Shown: positions 12,620 through 27,127, numbered from the stretch's first letter. The stretch is 64,000 nt of DNA from Monomorium pharaonis (GCF_013373865.1 NC_050473.1:16841597-16905596), one strand, 5' to 3'. The notes: generated from the sequence alone by a model not told the origin. Program-made: numbers and translations.

Positions 12620-12670
12620 TCGAAAGAGTACAAGCGCCAGCATTAATCCAATATAATTGCATCCATAGGA

Positions 12671-12680
12671 GATAGAGAGA

Positions 12681-12718
<38 letters not shown>

Positions 12719-12731
12719 AAAAGAGAGAAAG
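12671..12731. repeat. Interrupted (GA)n tract
   Basis: A second purine-rich GA tract with AAAG interruptions lies 57 bp after the first, so about 160 bp here are dominated by GA repeats. Confidence 0.93.
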
Positions 12732-15700
12732 ACGACAAAGAAGGACCACCCGCGTTTTCGATGCAGATGCACGCGTCTTCTCGCGGGCGGACAAAGAGCC
12801 ACCATCCTTTCGCATCTCGTCGCGAAACACCCCCATAGAGAAGAAAATTACGCATCTTCGTTCTCGTTAGCGCGTAAGATTACAGGTAACCGTCGAAATT
12901 ATGAGACAGAAGGGGCATCCCTCGCGCTGCACATGCGATGCACACCTGTGCACACCTGGATGTACCAGTAGCGCACCTTGGAATTTACTTTGCAATTATC
13001 CACCGGTTACATTAGCCCGTTGCGCCAACCGGAGGTAACGAGCACGGGTAAATTTTACGGGTGCGTCTAATAAAGTCATTACTATCTAATTAGGCGCATG
13101 GGTCCATTATGGGAGCGATTTAAAGCAAGTGCATGCATCTCAATATAAATATCTAATAATTCTTTACATCTTTCAGCCGCTGTATAAAACGGGTCGAGTT
13201 TAATTCGAGGTAATTTTAACAACACGCATAGCATTTTTTCCTCTTTTCGGACGGTATTAGCATGTTAATTGCTCTAAGTTTATTAGCATGTAAATATCGT
13301 CTAGAAAGGCAACAATTAATTTAAAGAAATATCTCGTCACGCATAGTGGAAGATTGGTGGAGAAAATTACTGGTTACTCTGAGTGTTTCTGATGCGCAAA
13401 TTAATTTACTTATCGTATTCATTTGTTCGCATTTAGATGCATTTCAGTCCTGTAAAGTTCTATTTACAGTAAGTGAGTATCACAGCTGTATACATCGCGA
13501 CCTCGCTGATTCATTTAATTAATTAATCGATTTCTCCGCATTCATCGATTCCAATCATTGGCAATATAGCGCGATCAAATTTCGCCGCGTACTAAGTACG
13601 CCATGCTTCAGCATCCCAATATGTACATAGCATTTCGAATGAGAGGATATTCGCAAAAGCAATAACGCTCGCTAATAGATAACGTTGGCACGAGGTATGT
13701 GATATCGAAACCGAGCAATTAGTAAAACGTGCTCGGCATACCTCGCATAAGCAGACGCGTAATGCGTTTCGAAGATGTACCGCATCGCAATCAACGCGAT
13801 AATTCAAATGGCTTATCAACCTTTCCCTAAAAGAAATTCATTTACTTTGTATGAAAACTGACTCAGAATTCTCGTCTTTCTGGAAATTTAACGATAAATT
13901 TAATTTATCTCATTTTCTAAATTATAAAATTTCAAATTTGTCCAAATAACTTGTAATCTAAGGCTAAAATATATTCAAAGGTTAGTTTTCCTCTGCACAT
14001 TTGTTAACGAGCAATAATATTTCACAAATAAACTGCGTTTCACTAATACATTAAATTGTGATATTAATTGTAAATTCAATATAGAATTCTGACAAAGTAG
14101 GAACTTTGGCAGAAACTCACGATCGCATACGTGTGGAAAAAATTCGTCACATAATTAAAAATCCATTTGTTATAGATTTAAATTAGTGTCAAACCAAACA
14201 ATATCATATATTACGGTAAAACCTCGTCACCTAATTCTATTTGTTTCAACTACTCATTACTTAATCATGTAATTTAATCCATGATTTAAATTTTCAACAT
14301 AATTCTCATTGGGTTGGTTGGATTTAAAAGATTTGGAGTAATATCTACATAGTATTGCTGTAGACTGATAACCAATGCGTAATATGATATCCTACAGTTA
14401 CTTTTGTTTGATGTGAATATTAAAACAGAATACAGTATTTTATACAGTGGAAATAGAATCTGTAATAAAGATGGAAAAGCAATACATAATGTTGTTTTCG
14501 CTAAACTGCAGTCAAATATATATTTGAAATAAATGTATAAAATATTATTTAGAATTAATATAATTGCATTCGAAATTATTTGCTACTAAATCACACAAAA
14601 ATTATATTAATAAAAAAGGATCTATTTTGTACTATAATAAAAAATTTAGTTTTGCAAATACAAAGATATTGTAGTTATTTTATATATGTTAGCTATTATT
14701 TCATCTAAAAATTAACCATATATTGTTTCGTTTTTCATGCTTTGAGCGGAACATTTTTTAGAAATATAAATTTCACTGTATTATAATATATTGGTCATTA
14801 ATTTCAATAAATTGTAATAAAAATAGCGAGATTCAACGTATTATATATAAAATTAGCGATATTTTCACATAAAAAGAACGATTTTATATATTGCTGAAAT
14901 ACAGATCTGAAAATAATTGAAAATTGAATCATTAAAAAAATTATACTAAACATTTAGTTAGCTGATCGCTGAAACGTCAAATTTTTTTTGCAATATTATT
15001 ATACTTGAACATTACATAATTACCTAAATAATTTAATATATAAAATTATTTTCTTATGTGTATTTCGCTAAATTTTTAGATGTTGCAGTAAAATTGTTCT
15101 TCTCGTGCATGTATGTAACAATTAATCCATATAAAAATGCTAATTTTAAATTAAATAAATCATTTACGTTTTCACGGAAATCAACGCAATCTAAAAGATG
15201 AATAAAGAGTTGAATAATAAATAACAGAAGTTGAATAATGAGAAACGAGAATTAGGAGAGAAAAGAGAGCCATGTCGAGTGAAGATGTACACATTAAGGT
15301 TCTCTCTATCACAGCTGAAAGTTAATTTAATCCAGATCCAATTAAGCCGGATATAACGCCGAGCCTCTTAGCGGTGGGCGCGCGCAGTTAGGCGGCTACT
15401 ATCGTCGACGGGCCCACGGCACGTTAACCACGGCCGTGTAAATTGGATATTGGCCGTGCGTCCAATAAATATGAGATTGGGCGATAAATCGAACGGAAAA
15501 GCGCCCCGCGACGCGTTATATCGTCGCAATGACGCGGAACGGAATTAATGCGCCGCCGCGTGCATGCGCGAGATGCGCCCGTCCGATCGACCGGAAACGC
15601 GAAACATGATGCCCGTCAGCCGATCCCATAACGGGATTGTAACTTACACACGTTGTTCCGACGTTGCCTTTTTTTTTCGAACAACGGTAAACGGGATAAA

Positions 15701-18700
15701 GATCCCCTAAAGCACTCGCAGTCGATTTTTACCGCATTTAATTGTATTTCAGAAGTTACGTGTATACATGAAATAGTTTATAAAATATATCTATTATTAA
15801 TTAAATATATTATATACAACATTTGAAGAAATAATAATTAAATAATTCAAGATACATATCGTTTCCTCCGCGCGCGCATTTCCGTACTTATATTCATCAA
15901 TCCGCCTTGCGATTGAACGGAATATCAATTTACGAGCCCTCACGGACTTGTGTGTACGTGCGTGTCAGTTAAGGAAATTGGACGTGGGTGTGCTGTCGAG
16001 ACATTGACCCGGGTGAGCTAGCAAAGGTACCGAAAGAAAGAGCATTTTTCAACGTCGCGGAAACAAATGGCCCGCGATACAGGTCCGCCCACGTCTGCGA
16101 CTTGGCCGCCGCGGTGGGAAGGGAAAACGGTGCGCGACCGGTCGTGCAAGCTCAAAAAGCACGTTTCGCGGAAACCTGGCTACCTCCGCTCGCTTTTTAC
16201 GCTCGTACGACGGTCTGCGTCCCTCGGCGAGCTGCGGCACGGCACTTCGATTGCCGCGGCCAGTGCCTCGCCTGCCTGCCCCGCCGTTTCGCCGAGCGGG
16301 CGGTCCGAGATGCCCATTACCGGAATTGCTTTACCGCGGCGTTTGAGGTCAACGTACATTTGTTACTGCTGCGGCCGTCATCATCAAGACTGCCGATCGG
16401 GCAATCTGTCTAAAATTCGGCCGACGAGCGATCCGCATCAATAAAACAGTAATATCAATACGGCCGCGTTATATCAATTTCGTATTCAGTAATAGAAATG
16501 ATTATGTGCGTATCATAATGATTACGAGTATGATCAAATAATAATTATGTACGTTAACTAATGTCACGACCGCACCGTTGCGCAACGCTGATTATGCGCG
16601 AAATGTATTAAAAAAGAAACACATACAATAGTTAGATATATAATTATTCTTCTATCTAAATGAGAAAAAGTAATGTGAATTACATAAAGTATAATTTTTC
16701 GAAACAAAACTTTAAAATAGTAAATCCTGATGTTCTATCGCAAATCCCTTTTCAAAGAGTGATGATTTGACCTCGCAGTAAAATGTCCCCCCCCTTGTTA
16801 ATTACATAGAATTCACATTGATTAAAAGAGCTTTCGCTAATTATTGCCAATTATACGGGACTTACGAGACTGGCGTAAGTAGGAGCTATGTTTAATCAGT
16901 CATAACGAGCCATGTTCCGACGTTGGCGTCTCGCTCTCTCTTTCTCTGTCTCGGTTACTGAATTTCAATGACTTCGCTCTCGTTAAGAGAATGGAACCGC
17001 TGCCATTCTCGTGGAAAATCATAATTACACGGACTTAATTGCATCAACCGATGCTGCGTACCCGCGGCTGTTTATTGAGTACGCGACAAAGGGGGATGAA
17101 AATTGAAGATAAAGGTGTGATCAAAGAATTTCAGATGGCCGATCGTGCAATTTTCCCTTTAAAAAATAAAATATAAAGGAAAATAATTTGCGATGGATAT
17201 TACGTAACTTTTTTTTTTATAAAACGAATTAAACAGGTTCGATTTGATAAGGATACGTGAGATTGGAAGCAAATATATAAAAATGGTTGAATAGTTTGCT
17301 GATGAAAGCAAACAGAAATTCAATAGCCTTAAAAATAAATAAAATATATTATTCATTTTTAAATAAATTGTGAATATAATAAAAACGTTAAGTTAATATT
17401 GTATATTTAAAATGACTAAGTATTCCATACGAATAAAAATAATCAAATTGTATTTCATACGTAATAAAATAATAAATATTGAAGCTCTCTTATCCAGTCT
17501 ATTTCAAACCAAAATCCTTGTTAAAATTTGCCTCGTCTTCGATTATTTCTTTCATTTACTCAATTATCTGTCTTTAATGAAAAAGGGTCCGGACTCGCAA
17601 TTATACAGAGTTAATTGCACGTGCGAGCGGACCGGCAACCGGCAATGTTTATTAAAGGCGTGATAAAATTAGCGTACTGCTTTTCCTTTCAGAGATGAAA
17701 GTGGCGTCGCGATTCTTCCGGTAGCGAATCTCTTATCTTGCTTCTCCCATCAAACAACGATGCTCTCCACTTTGATGCGATTGCTATGACAGTGCACGCA
17801 TGAGTTGTCTCGATTCACGTGCGCACAGCTTTTGTGTTGCAACGCAGCGCGCCGGCTCCGACAAAGGCGGACAAGGAAAGTGGCAAGAACGACGACAACC
17901 TTTCGTGCATCACTTTCTTCCGTTGGCGCGCTATTAGCATCTATTAGCGTCTATTTGCCTGCCTAATTACTACCGGTTTGAACGTCTAGATTCGCAAACC
18001 ATTTCCAAAGAGAGTAAATGTTTAAACTTTTAGAAAATCCTATTAGTTCTCTTTAACACACATTTATGTGATCAAATTTATAAAGTCAGTAAAATATGAT
18101 TTTAAAAAAATTTTAACATTTTAATAAAATATATTAATTTCTTTTTTTGCGCTTCATTCAGAAACATTGTAAATGGATAATTAAAAAAGTTATAAAGTTA
18201 ATTTTTAGTTTAAATTTTCGTAATAATCGTAACCTTTTAAAAAGGAAAAAAATGTATAAAAATATTTCTGGATAAATCAGCATAGTAAAAGCATTGCGGT
18301 TTAATAAGTGCGCCAAATGATAATAAAGGAACAATTAATAGTAATTAAAAAATAATTGAGATTGCCAATTAAGGCAACCTCATTATTGCGAACGAGCTGG
18401 AAAAGTACGATATTCTACTCAAATTATTCTCCACTCGACCGTTATAGACCAGCATTTATTTTCGAAACTGAGTTTATTTCTCAAAAATATCGGATAAAAT
18501 ATTTTAAAAAATTAAGATTTATAAAATACAGAAAAAATATATGTTGAAAAAAGAACTTTTTACGCTTTCGTGTATCGCGGATTTAAATGCAAGATTGACT
18601 GTGATTTGATGGAAGACACACCGATAATTTCTACGCTTCATCACCCGTTATTCGAACATTTCGAACCGCAATTTCAATACACAGCACACGGATATTTCTA

Positions 18701-20378
18701 TTAGCCACGGTGAGCGAGTTAAACTCGATACAAACTGAAGAAAGTTTGTGTAGTTTGTCTTTGTATCATTAACTTTTCATTTCTCAACTTATACGATTAC
18801 GGAAATATTGCGCTTTGTTCCGATTTGAGAGTAGTCTTAACATCGCGCCAGTTACAAACTAATGTTTCAGCTTACGATTAAATTACGCGTCTCGTCCATA
18901 TCATCGTGTTTTTGACGAATTTTTGAAATGCAATGTATTATACTATCTCTCTTTTTCAATAACATTTGTTTTAAATTTTCTGTTAGCGCTTGCATATAAT
19001 TTCTCTTTAATTTATTGTAAAATTAATAAGTTGAATCGTGAACCTAAATATTTTATTTATTGCTAAAATATGCATCATACACGATTAATTAATTAAATGT
19101 ATTAAACAATTTTTCAAAAATTAAATTATAAGTCATAATTCAAAAGAAAGTCATTTTATACTTGTTGCATTAATTCCGCGTTGTTATTTCATCGGCTATT
19201 TAATATTTTCGCTCGCTAATTTCTTATACAAAACTAACGAGAATTGTATCCGGCGTTCTTTCGTCAAAAAAAATTCCTGCGGCTTGGATGATATGCGAGT
19301 ATTCGAGACTTCTTCAATCGCAATTAGCGAATGTGCTCGCAGAAGGCAACGGGATGCGTAATGAGAGCGCCTGTTCGGCAATTCATCCGTAAATTAGCGC
19401 GCTTGAACTCGTTGCGAAGCGTTTTAACGGCTATGCGGCTCACAAATTGCCGGAAAAACGAGACGGCTCAAAGTTTCGCTTGAGCGAAGTGATGTTTTCG
19501 GTAGCCGACGAGACACGTATGGTGGAGTAAAAACCGTTCCGAGATTAAATACGGAACGTATATCGTAACACTCGAAGCTGTTTTTGACGAACGACGATTA
19601 CGAGGCTTGTATATACGTTAATTGAGAAATATTCAACTACATTTCATGCAAGTTTTCAATAATAATTAATTATAATTAATTAATATATTATAAATTTAAA
19701 ATAAAATAAATAAATGCTATAATCTAATCCCTTGCTAATCATAAAAGTATCTAATTTTCTACATTAATTTTCAATTTGAAAGAGTTAAAAAATATTTTTA
19801 TTTTCTTAAATTATTTCTTTTTCTTATCTATTTTTTATATTATCCGTGTGTAATAATCTAATAATCACACATTTAAAGCATTCGTGGAGTAATTCTAATG
19901 AATTTAATAGGATTAATCGTGTTACACATATTTATTGTCAATTATAATAAAAACAGTGTTTAAGAATTTGTAATGTAAAGTTTTTTCCAGAATTGAAAAT
20001 AAAAGTTGTCTGTTTTCACATTGGAAATGATATATATAAATTATTGGATTTTATTATATTTTTTCAGTTTTTTTTGAGTTTGTGTGTGCTATTTTTCAAA
20101 TTAATAATGTAACTTTGGAAATCTAGCGTATAGAACGCGGAAAGAGGTCCCCGTGCGCCTCTTTCCTCGGATATTCGCGAAGAAGTATGGCAGAGCGCGG
20201 TGCAACTACTCAGAAGTTATGCACGAGGTCGTAGGGAAGGGATGACGACGGGCAGGAAGAGTTTGCAGCGAAAGGAGAGTTAGGAGTAAACGAAGCCGCC
20301 GTATATGTAACACACATCGCAGCGAGCGAGCATGGTAAAATATGAGGGTTCTGTCACTTATCATTCCCTTCTTATTCA
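12732..20378. other. Intron 1, central part: no internal gene seen
   Basis: Contains CpG-rich, homeobox-motif-rich patches (12860-13140, 15340-15620, 16000-16440) between long AT-rich runs (13840-15250, 16580-16740, 18000-18360, 19640-20110). The 16000-16440 patch is open in several frames on both strands and has no convincing splice-site pair. Confidence 0.45.
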
Positions 20379-20395
20379 CCCGTCGTGACGACGGG
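20379..20395. repeat. GC-rich palindrome
   Basis: CCCGTCGT and ACGACGGG arms around a single G. Confidence 0.85.
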
Positions 20396-21223
20396 CTTCC
20401 AGTGCCGTTAACGTTTCCATCGTCATAAACGCGCCCTGGCACCTTCCGCACGAATATCAGAAGCACTTCCGTCCTCGTCCGCTTTCGACCTAATTTACGA
20501 ATACCGTAAAGGTAATTACACATCGTAATACGGATCTCCTAAGGATATCATCAAATTGCCGTCCGTGCGAAAATCCAGAAGGGTGGTAAAAACTTCCTTT
20601 GTAATTATTGTGAGCAGATATAATTGTGTGTGTTTGTGTGTGTAAAACTTTTAATATAAACTCATTAAAAAAGTGGAACAAAGCAATAAAGAATAGGTAC
20701 TGTCGATAAATGACGTCTCTATTTTCTCACTTTATACGACGCATCGAAGAGAGAGAGATAGCAATCCCCTTAAGAATTTCTCGCGCTATCTTCCGATACT
20801 TCACGGTGGCACTTTTACACGATCGGGGAGTAGATTTGCAGCAATTCGTTCGGAAATGCATGTAAGATTCTGTCAACCAACTTACGTCTGCTTGCCGAGC
20901 ATTTAAGACCCTTAGCGTAGCCCCTTCGATCCTTTTGTCGCCCTATCTCGTCCGCTTTTAAATATTCATGAACGACCCGGAAATCTGCTCGTCCGCGAGA
21001 CGCGCGTGCAATGGTCTTAATGCACTGCAAACGTGTTCTCAAGAAAGCTTTGTCGCCGCTTCGACGTCGCGATGCGCGTCACGCGGGAGCTTTAAGCGCC
21101 CATCAAGAAACGGAATGACGACGACAACGACGACCCGACTTGGCTTCGAGTCGCGTCTTAATGGCAGATTAAGATGTTAAGACGATAAAAAGTAAGTGCA
21201 TGTAGGGGAAGGTAAATTGTAAC
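20396..21223. other. Intron 1: no internal gene seen
   Basis: Moderate-GC sequence with overlapping spurious frames on both strands, including a short GAC-rich run near 21117-21137. There is a GT-rich stretch at 20627-20643. Nothing else supportable. Confidence 0.45.
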
Positions 21224-21258
21224 GCATAAACCCGTTTATGCTGACTTCGTACGAAGTC
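21224..21258. repeat. Two adjacent palindromes
   Basis: GCATAAAC at 21224-21231 pairs with GTTTATGC at 21234-21241 across a 2-bp spacer. One base later, GACTTCGTACGAAGTC at 21243-21258 is a perfect 16-bp palindrome. They sit just before a diverged tandem duplication and may be part of the same unknown element. Confidence 0.85.
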
Positions 21259-21282
21259 CATTTTCCTCGGTTTTAATTAAAA

Positions 21283-21546
21283 ATTACTCAATTTATAAAA
21301 TTCTGAAAGATTTTCCAAATATCAAATGATAATATTACATTACACATATTACATTCTTTTTTTGTATAATAACAAAATGCAATACACTTTCGTGTAGAAT
21401 AAAATTCCGTTTATGTCGAAATCAGAAAGGCTCAATATTGTTAGCTTAAAATACAAATTATTTAATCTGTTAAACTCCGAAAGACTTTTGTAAATATTAA
21501 ATGTTACTTTACATGATAAATATTACATTCTTCTTCTTTATATAAT
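21283..21546. repeat. Diverged tandem duplication, about 172-bp period
   Basis: Copy 1 (21283-21376) and copy 2 (21455-21546) share an ordered series of blocks: TCTGAAAGA-TTTT / TCCGAAAGACTTTT, AAATAT(C/T)AAATG, TTACAT-A, ATATTACATTCTT and TATAATA/TATAATG. Spacing within the two copies is conserved, so this is a true, old duplication and not simple AT-richness. No coding potential is seen. Confidence 0.6.
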
Positions 21547-24332
21547 GTATAGAATATAATGAAAATAATTTACCTAATATATGCAGAGAGTGTATAGCTG
21601 TGATATGAAACGGATGCTACATCTAGTTTCGAAATAAGCGGGCCCCGTGCAATAAAGCCTTTATTGATAATCCTGATTATCACGCGCGTTTCTGCACAGG
21701 TAACGATGGCAGAGGAAACGAGATACACATCGGCAGCATGGCTAGCTGGTGCTACGAAATAATTTACCGAGGACACGGATGATTACACCGTAAAATAATC
21801 CGGACGGTGTATGCGCGCTTCATTAGTATACGCCATTCATCGAGAGATTCCATGTGTAGTCAGGGCAAAATACCAAGTTAGCGGACCAAACGAGCGGACT
21901 ACTATCCGAGGAAACATTCAGTACCGAGGCTCTTTGGGGACTCCTTGCTTGATATTATTAATGCATTTACCAGTAAAGCAAATGCATTCGTAATGGTCAC
22001 GTTACCCTTTGGGTAGATTCAAGCCGCAAAGGCTGCGTCCTCGATCTCTCGTCATGCTGCTCGGCACATGTTGACGTAGTGCTGTGTAAATCTTGCCCCG
22101 AGGAGACGCGTTCTCTAGGATTTATCGACAATGTAAATCCACGCTTAGATCCCCTTTAAGAGTTTTCTACGTATCTGATTAAGAGCAAGAAAAATTCATT
22201 TCCCTCTAAAACACATTCGACGAGACAGATCTATCTTAATTTCCTTCGAGGTGCTCCGTCATGTTTGTTCTATGAGAAAAGTATCGAAATGTTATAAACT
22301 TGATATCTCTTGAAAACCAAGACTTTTGACCGCACTATATGATTTAGATTTTACAACAAAAATTACGATCCTATATAATTGTTTGATTAATTAAATCAGT
22401 TATTCAATTCCATTCCAATTACGTCTACATTTGCGCTACATGTCTAAAGATGTATGTTCACTGATATCGCCATAACGGACTGTAAACACTAAGTGCTTAG
22501 GACTTGCACGGCCTTCGGAATGTCGCCTCGAAGATTCTGTAATTACGACTTCCTCGTACAGTTTAATCCCTGATGGGAAACGACGTTGCAACGGTAAATG
22601 CCGCTAGACGGGCTTGCACTTTCTCGATTTTGCCGGCGTTTTCTTTTTGCTCCTCGCGAGCGGAGATGCAGAAAAGAAAAGCAGTGCGGCGGCGGAAGCG
22701 TGCCTCGCGACGACAACCCGATGGGAACATAATAACGGCAACAGAGAGAATCGGGAATCGAACGAGACGATATACACGATGCAGCATGAATTATTGAGCG
22801 GCAATAAGAAGCCTGTCTTCCGAACGATTTGACGTTCTTTAAAATGAACGACTTTAAGGTGAATGACTTGAACGAATGAGAAAAATTGTTCGATACAACG
22901 TGCATTTTTTGATTTCATATTAACGTTATAATTAATTAAAAAAGTAAAAAATCCTAAAAATCCTGAACAATAAAATTATGTACTCTTTAAATCTAGAGAC
23001 GCGATAATAACTTTTTATAAGTTTCAACAATCTGTGGCAATTTTTTACGAATAAAGAAATATCAATTAAAAAAATTAAATCAGTATGTTCGCTGGAAAAA
23101 AAAGAAGAGAGAATCATTTGTGGAAATCATGAGGTTCTCGGTTGCGTTGTAAATTATTTACAACGCTGCGTTCTTTGGGATGGTAAACGGATTTTCACCA
23201 TTTTTCCTGAATTCCGATGACATTGACGTGAGTGGCAATATTTCAAATAATTGCGAATGGGACGGCGGTTGCCTTTGTGAACAACGAGAGATGTTTGTAT
23301 CGTGCAATACGAAAATACATGGACATGCGATCGTTCAAATTACTTGTGAGCCAACCCTTAGCTAACTTGTTTCAAATACAGAAATCCAATATCGTTGCTC
23401 CATACGAGTTCGCTTAACTCTCAAACAAATAAAAATAAGATTTTTTTTTTAAAAAGGAATAAAAATTGTATATATATTGTATGTACATTTTCAGTTAATA
23501 AATTTAAATAATACTTTAAATAATCCTTTCGCGCGTCTTTTCTTTAAATAAATTTCAAATAAAATATAATTAGCATAGAGCAATGTTTACTATAATTTAT
23601 AAAATTAAATTATACGTAAATCAATAAAGTTTTAATATTTAAAATATTCATGTTGCAAGTTATGTTGAATATATTTTGCCTCGTCTATCTCAGAGCTTTG
23701 TTTAACGTATATTTTGCATACAGTGCCATTATTGGATTCATAAATAAATTAAAAGCTTTAAATAAAGTTATAAAAATGGTGCAATCCAGTTGCTTTTGTT
23801 ATATTACGTATCGTACAAACAAACATGTTTAGAAATTATAATTACGTAGCGAAAAGTTAAATATTCAACCATACAAACTTTTAAATGCTGCGTAGGAAAA
23901 AACAAGAGAAAGATAGTAAAAGAGACTTTTAAACATAATAAGAATAAATTGATATTCATAGTCCGTTGTTCCGAAAACAGTTTATTATAGTGCACACATT
24001 TTATTAAACACTAATAAATTTGTTATCGAGAGAAAGAGAAAAAGAAAATAACTCGTATATCCACGAATAAAGGTAAATTAATGCTTCAAAAAATATTTTA
24101 CTTTTAGAAAAAAAAATGTATATGTGTATAACGCTTGTCACAGTTATAAATTGAAACATCGTTTTAATTTTGAGAGCTCTTTCATCCCTTTATCAAACAA
24201 TAATTGAATACAGATACAATATATTCAATGAGTATTCACAAACAATTCAACCAACGTTTGGTTATTTCGAAACTGTGTAATCGTTTTAGACAACTGAATT
24301 TTGCGTAAAGCGTCGCTCAAACAAAGTACATT

Positions 24333-24474
24333 TGGCATAAAAGTAAGAGTACAAACAAGAAATAAAAAATAATTTCTTTCGATCAATCACACTTAAATAT
24401 GAAAAAAATAATCGAATATAATTCGTTAATTTCTTATGACTTGAAACTCACTCCTGCTCTTACTTTTTACGCCA
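24333..24474. mobile_element. Possible fold-back MITE, diverged relative of the 40228-40349 element
   Basis: The ends form an inverted repeat: TGGCATAAAAGTAAGAG at the left and, reverse-complemented, TGGCGTAAAAAGTAAGAG at the right. Read on the minus strand, 24442-24421 is AAGTCATAAGAAATTAACGAAT interrupted by few differences relative to 40252-40273, about 19 of 22 positions identical. A TCGATTATT block follows at a similar distance. No clear target duplication is visible, so the boundaries are uncertain. Confidence 0.42.
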
Positions 24475-27073
24475 GATTTACTCTTCATATATTATAAACG
24501 ACTACCAATATCTTACAATACGTATAAAAATAAAGTAACATTTTGGTGAAATTTCCCATAGAAAATAACTAATATTAAATTTGGTATTTCCCTTACCTCC
24601 GTTAAAGATATCTTCCAGTGGAATTGTCTGTTTGTCTTCACCATCCCACATTAGCTACCACATTCAATCGCATTAAAGCATCTGATTGGCTCACCCGTGT
24701 ACCAATTCGTCGACCCATTGTCTCAGCGATTTAATCCTGTTCTATGAATTAGTCTGCGCGATCGAAGCGGATCTCTCTTTTGATGTATCACGAGCTCTAA
24801 AGGGATCTATCATCATCGGTCTATAAGATCCGATGCAACCTCGCGAACCTTCGAGTACTGTCAGGTTAATTACTACGGCAGCGGTAAGTCCTCTGTCGTA
24901 ACGTAATCTTATAACGTAATGCAATCTAATGCTCGTGTACGATGGTTAGAGTGTAACGCTATAAATTTCGGGTCTAAGGAATTGCGGCCCGAAATGTATA
25001 CATAATCACCTCGTATAAAAGTTGCAAGTGTGTAGATTATTATAGGATTCACTAACGCTTAAAATTTCTTAATAAAAACTGATAAGTTTACCTAGAGTAG
25101 AAATTTCACAAAATTTATCGTTCTTTAATGGCGTATGTATGCGTGTTTCTGCGATATAAAATACAATTATGCAAAAAAATGTAATTTATTTTTTCCATAA
25201 AAACAAGTTCACGATGCTACGAGAGTTTTTAATCATTACATAATTACAAACTAAAGTCACAACTTTTTACCGGAGGTAGCCGTATTTTTCTCTTTATGAA
25301 TTATTAGCGTTATTCACATGAATGATTTCATACCCGGGAAAAAAACGTGGAAATACCGCATCTGCGCAGATGATAAAGTGACAAGGAATTATCACGCAAA
25401 AGAACCCCGAGACTGGTACAATTTTCTCACGAGTAAATCTCACATGTATAATACGGATTTTAAAGAGGATCATAATCCCTAAGCTGAAGATTAAGCGAAT
25501 CGGAAACAAGGGCTCGAGGAAAATGTCAATATCGCGATGATACCTGCAAGCATCGCGGTGCATCGATTTTGCCGCGATATTACTTGAGCTTCTGCTCCGT
25601 GAGCTTTTCTGGTTATTTATTTATCCCTTCTTACAAATGCACCTGGTATTGAGCTTTTCTCGTTATTATATCCTAGATGCAAAAAATTGTAACATGATAA
25701 AACATGCAGTTTTCTATAACAAAAAAAAAATTTCGCTTCAGAAGAACAACAGTTTTGTTTCTATAATTTTAAAGCTATAATAAGAGCAATGTATTATAGT
25801 GTACGAAATAATTGATATATAAAATATGTATGTATTAGTGACTATGAAGTGATGTCAGAAACGTAAAAAATTGTTTTTCTGACTTTATACATATACAATT
25901 ATATGTATAAAATTATTATCAACGTGTGCGAGACGATGTTATCAACCAACAAATGCAATTAAACGTTAGTAGCTGTAATCTGTTAATTTATTAATTATTT
26001 GGATTAAAGTATTTAATAATTCACAAAAAATATTACCATTTTTCTGGTCAAAGTTTTTCATATCATACGCTACTTATTGCGAAATATAATTTAAATTGAC
26101 GCAGACTATTTCGTGTTTTGAGAGCTTTTAATAAATGCATTAAATAAAAAAAAAATGCGTAGAATATTAATGATGAATGTAACAATGCAATTTTTAATTA
26201 TTTTAATTATTTATTATTTATAAGCAATGAATATTTCATTAAATTCAACATTTAATATGTTATTAAATGTAAATAAAACGAAAAGTGCGTTGTTAAGGTA
26301 AAATTATTCCGAGAGAGATATTAAAAAATTATTTAACAGCTAAAATTCTTCAGCTAATAGCTGTTTTTAACCAATAATATCAATTTATCATCTTTGCGCT
26401 AAATACATACATATCATTGACCTTTAAACTTCAGAGAGATTTTTAGTTTTATAATGTTACATTTTAATGAGTGTGTAGATTTCTGGATCGGCGAATAATC
26501 TTGAGTAAATTCTTGAAACTTTCCTTGCTCGCGTAAGCTTATTCTTTCGATTTTTTGCTACTTCAACAATCATCGTTTTTACATCAGAAAATTCGTATAA
26601 AACTTATCCCTACCCGCATAAATTTGCAAACGGTTGAAAAGAGTATGCGATTATCCGGAATTTCTAACAAGCGACTTACTTTATCGCGAATGTAAATCAT
26701 AATCTGCTGTAAGAAACTTTTAATGATGCCCAATCTCAATTTATTCAAAATATGAACAAAATTTCAGTAACAATACGTTTTGTCTGGAGAACAAAAATGC
26801 CGAACTAGGAAATTGCCAAAAAGTTCTTCATATTATTCAAAATTACAATAAATAACTGGATAATTGGATTATATAAATATATAGAACAAAAATTAAATCC
26901 ATGAATATTAAAAGTAATCATCTCTCTTATTGTTAACTGTATTTAATTTTTATATTTTTATTCAAACTATTCTGGAGTACATACGGAAATTTAGATTTAC
27001 TGCACATTTTTTGCTTTCTAGATTAGCTTTATTCTGAATTTTCGGTGTCGCCACGCGTAAGTCCGACGGGATG

Positions 27074-27127
27074 TTTTAATTTACGTTGGACGAATTTTTA
27101 ATTTACCCCATGCGAATTTTTAATTTA
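27074..27127. repeat. Three TTTTAATTTA boxes at exact 22-bp spacing
   Basis: TTTTAATTTA occurs at 27074-27083, 27096-27105 and 27118-27127. The last two repeats also share a preceding CGAATT. The spacing is two helical turns. It is either a degraded short tandem repeat or an array of homeodomain-like sites. Confidence 0.8.

Noticed and set aside
14308..14340. CATTGGGTTGGTTGG, similar to a mariner terminus
   Set aside because: No partner inverted repeat was found within a plausible distance.
20206..20523. Minus-strand frame with ATTAG acceptor-like and CGGGTGAAT donor-like flanks
   Set aside because: The acceptor is weak, the phase does not fit between exons 1 and 2 (phase 0 gives an early stop), and composition is generic CpG-rich DNA.
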